This document shows positions 58,870-64,000 of a DNA stretch of 64,000 nt, one piece after another. Position 1 is the stretch's first letter. Each line of letters begins with the position of its first letter. This stretch comes from Pseudomaricurvus sp. HS19 (GTDB lineage Bacteria; Pseudomonadota; Gammaproteobacteria; Pseudomonadales; Cellvibrionaceae), in NCBI RefSeq assembly GCF_009857815.1, contig NZ_WVVW01000002.1:248001-312000 (forward strand), given 5' to 3'. The position numbers and the translations under genes were made by a program. Under the pieces are notes generated by a model. The model saw only the letters and a list, made by a program, of their open reading frames with translations. It ran no database searches and was not told the origin of the DNA.

Positions 58870-59691
58870 TCAGGCACCCAGTTCCGCAGCGATCTCCCGC
58901 GAGCGCTCGGCGCAGGCCTCCATGGCTTTCTCAACCGCAACCCGCAAACCACCCTCTTCGAAGGAGCGGATCGCCTGCTCGGTGGTGCCGTTGGGTGAGG
59001 TGACCCGGCGACGCAATTCCACCACGTCCACATCACTGCCCAGCGCCAGCTGTGCCGCACCCAGGGCCGTCTGCAGGGTCAGCTGGGTGGCGCTGTCACG
59101 GCTCAGCCCCTGGGCCACACCGGCATCTATCATCGCTTCCATAAACAGGAAGAAGTAAGCCGGCCCACTGCCGGAAACGGCGGTTACCGCATCCAGCAGC
59201 GCTTCGCTCTCGAGCCACTGTACAATGCCAACGGCGGAGACTATGTCATCGGCCAGCTGTCGCTGCTGCGCACTGATACGGCTGTTGCCAAACAGCCCGG
59301 TGGCACCCAGCTGCACCAGCGCCGGGGTGTTGGGCATACAGCGCACGATGGGCAGGTCATTGCCAAGCCACAGGTCGAGACTGCGCATATCGATACCGGC
59401 GGCGATGGAGATCACCAGCGGTTGATGGCCAAGACTGCCACTCAAGTCCTCGGCCACCTGCTGCATCACCTGCGGCTTGACCGCCAGCACCACCACCTCG
59501 GCTGCCGCCGCGGCAGCCGCGTTATCCTGGGTCACTTCGATACCAAACTGTTGCTGTACCTTCTCCAGGCTGGGCAGGTAGGGATCGGTGGCGGTGATCT
59601 GCGCGGCGGGGTAACCCCTGGCCACCAGGCCACCAATAATACTGCTGGCCATATTGCCCGCACCGATAAACGAAATCTTTGCCTGACTCAC
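58870..59691 (-). CDS. proC: Pyrroline-5-carboxylate reductase ProC
   Basis: 273 residues from GTG at 59691, giving M-SQAKISFIGAGNMA like Pseudomonas ProC, with AGAGGAAA upstream; an earlier in-frame TTG at 59712 is less likely. NADPH site FIGAGNMASSIIGGL, and the C-terminal VSGSGPAYFFLFMEAMIDAGV and the VTSPNGTTEQAI motif. It makes proline. Confidence 0.96.
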   Translation of the reverse strand: MSQAKISFIGAGNMASSIIGGLVARGYPAAQITATDPYLPSLEKVQQQFGIEVTQDNAAAAAAAEVVVLAVKPQVMQQVAEDLSGSLGHQPLVISIAAGIDMRSLDLWLGNDLPIVRCMPNTPALVQLGATGLFGNSRISAQQRQLADDIVSAVGIVQWLESEALLDAVTAVSGSGPAYFFLFMEAMIDAGVAQGLSRDSATQLTLQTALGAAQLALGSDVDVVELRRRVTSPNGTTEQAIRSFEEGGLRVAVEKAMEACAERSREIAAELGA

Positions 59692-59772
59692 CGTGGCTTT
59701 CCTCTCTGTCAAAGTCCTGTTCTGTCAAAATCCTGTGCAGCTCGCACAGCTGTTCAAATTGTCCGGGCGCAC

Positions 59773-60453
59773 TCAGCGCGCACCGAAAATATCGGTACCC
59801 ACACGTACTATGGTAGCCCCCGCCGCAATGGCCGCCTCCAGGTCGCCGGACATCCCCATGGAGAGGGTATCCAGCTGCGGATAGCGTTGCTGCCACTCCT
59901 GCAGCAGGCTGGCCACCTGCAGCAATACCTTTTGTTGTTCACCATGGTCACTGCGCGGTGCCGGTATCGCCATCAAACCCCGTAACCGCAGGCGCGGCAG
60001 TTGTGCCACACTCTCCAGCACCTCCGGCAGCTCTTCCGGCAATACCCCCGCCTTGCTGGGCTCGGCATCAATATTGACCTGCACACAGACATTCAACGGC
60101 GGCAGTGACGGCGGCCGCTGGTCATTCAGGCGGACGGCGATGCGGGCGCGATCAACACTGTGAACCCAGTCAAAGTTTTCAGCGATGGCGCGGGTTTTAT
60201 TGGATTGGATGGGGCCGATAAAATGCCATTCGATGGGCAGGTCCTGCAGCTGCTGCTGCTTCTCCAGCGCCTCCTGCAGATAGTTCTCACCGAAGCAGGT
60301 CTGCCCGCAGCCAAAGGCTTCGCGGACAGCGGCGGCACTTTTGGTCTTGCTCACCGCCAGCAGGAGTGCGGCATCTTCGGCGCGGCCGGCGGCTGCCAGT
60401 GCAGCGTGAACACGGTTTTGCACTTGAGCTAGTTGCTCGGGTATCTTCGACAT
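59773..60453 (-). CDS. PLP-binding protein YggS
   Basis: 226 residues, PLP homeostasis protein of the YggS/PROSC family. The PLP lysine is in LLAVSKTKS, then FGENYLQEA, IEWHFIGPIQSNKTR and the phosphate-binding SMGMSGDLEAAIAAGATIVRVG. First gene of the yggS-proC-yggT cluster, divergent from pilT. Confidence 0.95.
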   Translation of the reverse strand: MSKIPEQLAQVQNRVHAALAAAGRAEDAALLLAVSKTKSAAAVREAFGCGQTCFGENYLQEALEKQQQLQDLPIEWHFIGPIQSNKTRAIAENFDWVHSVDRARIAVRLNDQRPPSLPPLNVCVQVNIDAEPSKAGVLPEELPEVLESVAQLPRLRLRGLMAIPAPRSDHGEQQKVLLQVASLLQEWQQRYPQLDTLSMGMSGDLEAAIAAGATIVRVGTDIFGAR

Positions 60454-60562
60454 ATACTGGTCCGGCCGCCTTGCGGCGTTGCCACCGGCTGTTAACGATC
60501 AATCACTGGCAGCTGCTGGCAGCCACCGGGGAATCAGAACTACCAATTACTAGAGTCGCAGC

Positions 60563-61597
60563 ATGGATATTACGGAACTTCTGGCGTTCAGTGCCAAACA
60601 GGGCGCTTCGGATTTGCACCTTTCAGCCGGCTTGCCTCCCATGATCCGGGTAGATGGCGATGTACGACGCATCAACCTGCCGCCCATGGAGCACAAGCAG
60701 GTGCATAGTCTGATCTACGAGATCATGAATGACAAGCAACGCAAGGACTACGAAGAGTTCCTGGAAACCGACTTCTCGTTCGAGGTTCCCGGTGTTGCCC
60801 GCTTCCGGGTAAACGCCTTTAACCACAACCGCGGCGCCGGCGCTGTGTTCCGTACCATTCCCTCCAAGGTACTGACCATGGAGGAGCTGGGCATGGGCCA
60901 GGTGTTCCGCGATATCGTCGCCGTACCCCGTGGCCTGGTGCTGGTTACCGGCCCCACCGGTAGCGGCAAGTCCACCACCCTCGCCGCCATGATGGACTAC
61001 CTCAACGACAACAAATACGAACACATCCTCACCATTGAGGACCCCATCGAATTTGTGCACGAATCCAAGAAATGCCTGGTGAACCAGCGGGAAGTGCACC
61101 GTGACACCCACGGCTTTGCCGAAGCCCTGCGCTCCGCCTTGCGGGAAGACCCGGACATCATCCTGGTGGGTGAGCTGCGGGACCTGGAGACCATTCGCCT
61201 GGCACTGACCGCGGCCGAAACCGGCCACCTGGTGTTCGGCACCCTGCACACCACCTCGGCGGCCAAGACCATCGACCGGGTGGTGGATGTGTTCCCGGCG
61301 GCGGAGAAAGCCATGGTGCGCTCCATGCTGTCGGAATCCCTGCAGGCGGTTATCTCCCAGACCCTGCTCAAGCGCAACGGCGGTGGCAGGGTAGCGGCCC
61401 ACGAAATCATGCGCGGCACCTCGGCGATCCGTAACCTGATCCGTGAGGACAAGGTGGCGCAGATGTACTCGGCCATCCAGACCGGTGCCGCACTGGGGAT
61501 GCAGACCATGGACCAGTGCCTGGCAGACCTGGTGGCCAAGCGCATCATCAGCCGCGACGTGGCCCGCGAAAAAGCCAAGATGCCGGAAAACTTCTGA
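60563..61597 (+). CDS. pilT: Type IV pilus retraction ATPase PilT
   Basis: 344 residues. Walker A GPTGSGKSTTLAAMMDYL, Asp box, Walker B ILVGELRDLETIRLA, the His box GTLHTTSAAKTIDRV, and the C-terminal AIRNLIRE motif required for retraction. It powers pilus retraction at the inner membrane. Confidence 0.98.
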   Translation: MDITELLAFSAKQGASDLHLSAGLPPMIRVDGDVRRINLPPMEHKQVHSLIYEIMNDKQRKDYEEFLETDFSFEVPGVARFRVNAFNHNRGAGAVFRTIPSKVLTMEELGMGQVFRDIVAVPRGLVLVTGPTGSGKSTTLAAMMDYLNDNKYEHILTIEDPIEFVHESKKCLVNQREVHRDTHGFAEALRSALREDPDIILVGELRDLETIRLALTAAETGHLVFGTLHTTSAAKTIDRVVDVFPAAEKAMVRSMLSESLQAVISQTLLKRNGGGRVAAHEIMRGTSAIRNLIREDKVAQMYSAIQTGAALGMQTMDQCLADLVAKRIISRDVAREKAKMPENF

Positions 61598-61692
61598 TTG
61601 CCGCACAAGACCTGAACACCCCCTGCAACCGGCGGCGTCCTGACGAGTCGCCGGTTGCCAGCTGAGAACCCGTACAGGGCCAAGGACACCCC

Positions 61693-62835
61693 ATGGATTT
61701 CGAACGACTACTGCAATTGATGGTTGAGAAGGGCGCTTCCGACCTGTTTATTACTGCCGGCATTCCGCCTTCCATCAAATTGCACGGCAAGGTGGTGCCG
61801 GTCACCACCACGCCACTGTCGCCGGAAAAGACCCGCGAAACCGTGCTCTCGGTGATGAATGAAAAACAGCGCCGCGAGTTTCTCGACACCAAGGAGCTGA
61901 ACTTCGCCATCAGCGCCCGGGGCATCGGCCGCTTCCGCTGCAGCGCCTTCTACCAGCGCAACCTCGCCGGCATGGTGCTGCGTCGTATCGAGACCAACAT
62001 TCCCAAGATCGATGACCTGGGCCTGCCGGAAATCATCAAAGAACTGGCCATGACCAAGCGCGGCCTGATCATCTTTGTGGGCGCCACCGGTACCGGTAAG
62101 TCCACCTCGCTGGCGGCGATGATCGGCCACCGCAACCGCAACTCCAAGGGCCATATCATTTCCATCGAGGACCCCATTGAATTCGTGCACCAGCACCAGG
62201 GCTGCATCATCACCCAGCGCGAAGTGGGTATCGATACCGACTCCTTCGAAGTGGCCCTGAAAAACACCCTGCGGCAGGCACCCGACGTCATCCTCATTGG
62301 CGAGGTGCGCTCACGGGACACCATGGAACACGCCATCGCCTTTGCCGAAACCGGTCACCTCTGCCTCTGCACCCTGCACGCCAACAACGCCAACCAGGCG
62401 CTGGACCGCATCATCCACTTCTTCCCCGCCGACCGGCACCACCAGTTGTGGATGGACCTTTCGCTGAACCTCAAGGGCATCGTCGCCCAGCAGCTGATCC
62501 CCACACCGGACGGCAATGGCCGCCGCGCCTGTCTGGAGGTACTGCTGAATACGCCGCTGGCCTCGGACATGATCCGCAAAGGGGAAGTAGCAGACCTGAA
62601 GGAGCTGATGAAGAAGTCCACCGAGCAGGGTATGCAGACCTTCGACCAGGCGCTGTTCGAACTCTACGACCAGGGCGAAATCACCTATGAGGACGCCCTC
62701 GCCCACGCCGACTCCGCCAACGACCTGCGTCTGATGATCAAGCTGAAGTCGGAAACCGACTCCGAATATCTCTCCCACGCCGCCGACGAACTGTCGCTGC
62801 AACGGGACGACGACGATCGCTCAAGGCTTTTTTAA
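61693..62835 (+). CDS. pilU: Type IV pilus ATPase PilU
   Basis: 380 residues, PilT paralogue: Walker A GATGTGKSTSLAAM, LIGEVRSRDTMEHA and CTLHANNANQALDRI. PilU works with PilT, especially under load. It follows pilT by 95 bp in the same direction. Its stop is at the edge of the heptamer-like tract. Confidence 0.97.
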   Translation: MDFERLLQLMVEKGASDLFITAGIPPSIKLHGKVVPVTTTPLSPEKTRETVLSVMNEKQRREFLDTKELNFAISARGIGRFRCSAFYQRNLAGMVLRRIETNIPKIDDLGLPEIIKELAMTKRGLIIFVGATGTGKSTSLAAMIGHRNRNSKGHIISIEDPIEFVHQHQGCIITQREVGIDTDSFEVALKNTLRQAPDVILIGEVRSRDTMEHAIAFAETGHLCLCTLHANNANQALDRIIHFFPADRHHQLWMDLSLNLKGIVAQQLIPTPDGNGRRACLEVLLNTPLASDMIRKGEVADLKELMKKSTEQGMQTFDQALFELYDQGEITYEDALAHADSANDLRLMIKLKSETDSEYLSHAADELSLQRDDDDRSRLF

Positions 62836-62837
62836 GT

Positions 62838-62911
62838 AGCGGGTATTGAGTGGCGAGTTACGGGTAAAAGCAGCTGCCCCGCCACTCGCCATTCGCCATT
62901 CACCACTCAGC
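62838..62911. repeat. Degenerate heptamer-periodic inverted element
   Basis: From 62838 to 62865 the plus strand shows four 7-bp units, AGCGGGT, ATTGAGT, GGCGAGT and TACGGGT (all NNNGRGT). From 62884 to 62911 four units follow in the opposite sense, ACTCGCC, ATTCGCC, ATTCACC and ACTCAGC (AYTCRSC). GGCGAGT and ACTCGCC are reverse complements, so the two tracts can pair. The second tract ends 3 bp before the ATG of the next gene. Confidence 0.7.
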
Positions 62912-62914
62912 ATC

Positions 62915-63982
62915 ATGTCCCTGCTCTCGATCTTCGCCGGCCCCTCCGCCCTGCACCACCTGCAACAGCAGGGACTGGCGCCTGAGCACCTGGCCGCCGT
63001 CTTCGCCGCCTCCGGTGCCGCCAAGTGGCTGGCCATCTATGGTCTCGACCGGGCCATCTTTGGCCAGTGGCTGCAGTCCCGCCAGCAACCACTGCCGCTG
63101 TTTGGCACCTCCGTCGGCGCCTTCAAACTGGCGGCCGCCTGTCGCCGTGATACCGGTGCCGCCCTCGACACCCTGGCCAGGGCGTACCAGCTGCAAACCT
63201 ACCCCGATGGCATCTCCGCCGCCGCCATTGAGCGGGAGTTCCGGCAGCTGCGGGACGGAGTGTTGGGCAATGGCGGCGGTGACGAGATTCTCTCCCACCC
63301 CATCCTGCGCCTGAGTTGCGGCGCGGTGCGCTGTCACAGCGGACTGGCCAGTCACAACCCCCGACGCCAGACCCTGGCCTGCCTGCACGCCTCGCTGCGC
63401 AACCTCAGCGGCCGCGGCGGTATGCACGGGCTGGTGGAACGGGTGGTGTTTCACGACCCGCGCACGCCACCGCCGGTGGCGGCCCTGGATGGCTACCCTA
63501 CGGAAACCGTGGCCCTGGACGCCGGCAACCTGGAAGCGGCGCTGACCGCCTCCGGCTCCATCCCCGTCTACATGTACGGGGTGGAGGATATTGCCGGCGC
63601 CGGCCCCGGCGTCTACCGCGATGGCGGCCTGCTGGACTACCACCCGGTGCCGGGCAACTTCTGGCAGGATGCTGGGCTGGTGCTCTACCCCCACTTCTAC
63701 CCTTTCTGCAAAATGGGCTGGTTCGACAAGCAGCTGCCCTGGCGCAAGGCCCCGGCAACCCTGCTGGACAACACCCTGCTGCTGACCCCCTCGGCGGAGT
63801 TCTTTGCCCGCACCCGCTTGGGCCGTGTACCTGATCGCGCCGACTTCAAGCGCCTGGCCGGGCGCGACGCCGAGCGTATCGCCCTGTGGCAGGAGGTGAT
63901 GGACCTCAGCCTGGAGCTGGGAGAGGAGTTTCTCACCCTGGCCCGTCAGGGTGATCTGGCCAGCCGCGCCCGCCCCCTGTGA
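62915..63982 (+). CDS. Patatin-like phospholipase family protein
   Basis: 355 residues from ATG at 62915; a longer frame exists, but its extension is the repeat tract. The nucleophile elbow GTSVG (Ser66) and the DGG motif (YRDGGLLDYHP) give the Ser-Asp dyad of patatins. Predicted lipid acyl hydrolase; substrate unknown. No ribosome site is visible because repeats occupy the leader. TGA at the end, 18 bp before the window edge, with nothing further. Confidence 0.85.
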   Translation: MSLLSIFAGPSALHHLQQQGLAPEHLAAVFAASGAAKWLAIYGLDRAIFGQWLQSRQQPLPLFGTSVGAFKLAAACRRDTGAALDTLARAYQLQTYPDGISAAAIEREFRQLRDGVLGNGGGDEILSHPILRLSCGAVRCHSGLASHNPRRQTLACLHASLRNLSGRGGMHGLVERVVFHDPRTPPPVAALDGYPTETVALDAGNLEAALTASGSIPVYMYGVEDIAGAGPGVYRDGGLLDYHPVPGNFWQDAGLVLYPHFYPFCKMGWFDKQLPWRKAPATLLDNTLLLTPSAEFFARTRLGRVPDRADFKRLAGRDAERIALWQEVMDLSLELGEEFLTLARQGDLASRARPL

Positions 63983-64000
63983 GCGCTTTTCCCGGGGGCC

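Overview
The window is a GC-rich, densely packed chromosomal segment of a free-living, probably marine gammaproteobacterium. Gene content and order resemble the Pseudomonas/Cellvibrio side of the class: rpsF-rpsR-DUF2232-rplI-dnaB, rppH-ptsP with lgt-thyA-folA nearby, and hemW-rdgB-DUF4426-metW-metX-yggT-proC-yggS next to pilT-pilU. The TonB2-type operon with a TtpC-like fusion and DUF3450 fits marine relatives such as the Cellvibrionales (Microbulbifer-like). This placement is an inference from gene order and family resemblance. I see no prophage, insertion sequence, CRISPR array, rRNA or tRNA.

Layout. 1-2726: end of argA, a nested palindromic repeat region with a REPIN-like core, and ilvD. 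3042-8168 (minus): six-gene TonB2-type energy-transduction operon (DUF3450, TtpC-like, ExbB, ExbD, TonB, TPR). 8467-11610 (minus): folA, thyA, lgt and a TauE exporter. 11730-14520 (plus): DUF2878, chalcone-isomerase-like, SDR and a TANGO2-like gene. 14594-17380 (minus): ptsP and rppH, then HAD phosphatase and imelysin lipoprotein on plus. 19564-26206 (minus): rlmI, acpH, gshA, a small unknown gene, a cold-shock gene with a long leader, and acs. 26323-29835: an EmrAB-like efflux pair divergent from a TetR regulator, with two matching operators and a promoter between them. 29836-30617: 97 perfect copies of a 7-bp unit followed by a composite short repeat. 30621-35321 (minus): panC, dnaB, rplI, DUF2232, rpsR, rpsF. 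35587-40795: DUF3301, a 31-codon gene with a strong terminator, two dehydrogenases, YaiI, Pip, Tag. 40804-49000 (minus): DUF748, ubiD, FadL-type porin, rho, trxA. 48946-60453 (minus): hybrid histidine kinase, hemW, rdgB, a small membrane protein, DUF4426, metW, metX, dynamin-like GTPase, yggT, proC, yggS. 60563-63982 (plus): pilT, pilU and a patatin-like gene preceded by degenerate heptamer tracts.

Most genes are housekeeping: amino-acid and cofactor synthesis (argA, ilvD, metX, proC, gshA, panC, folA/thyA, ubiD), replication and translation (dnaB, ribosomal proteins, rlmI), RNA turnover and termination (rppH, rho), lipoprotein maturation (lgt) and twitching motility (pilT/pilU). The accessory signal lies mainly between genes. 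The heptamer array between tetR and panC is the most unusual object: perfect, 679 bp long, and open in all three forward frames. A second, degenerate heptamer-periodic element with a related AYTC core sits immediately before the patatin-like gene. A composite CTGTAGC-type repeat occurs both next to the array and around the REPIN near argA/ilvD. Other points of interest are the paired GGTACT-N4-AGTACC operators, the 31-residue membrane peptide gene, a PsrA-like palindrome upstream of the fadL-type gene, a dynamin-like GTPase, and unusual motif residues in PanC and in an epimerase-family enzyme.
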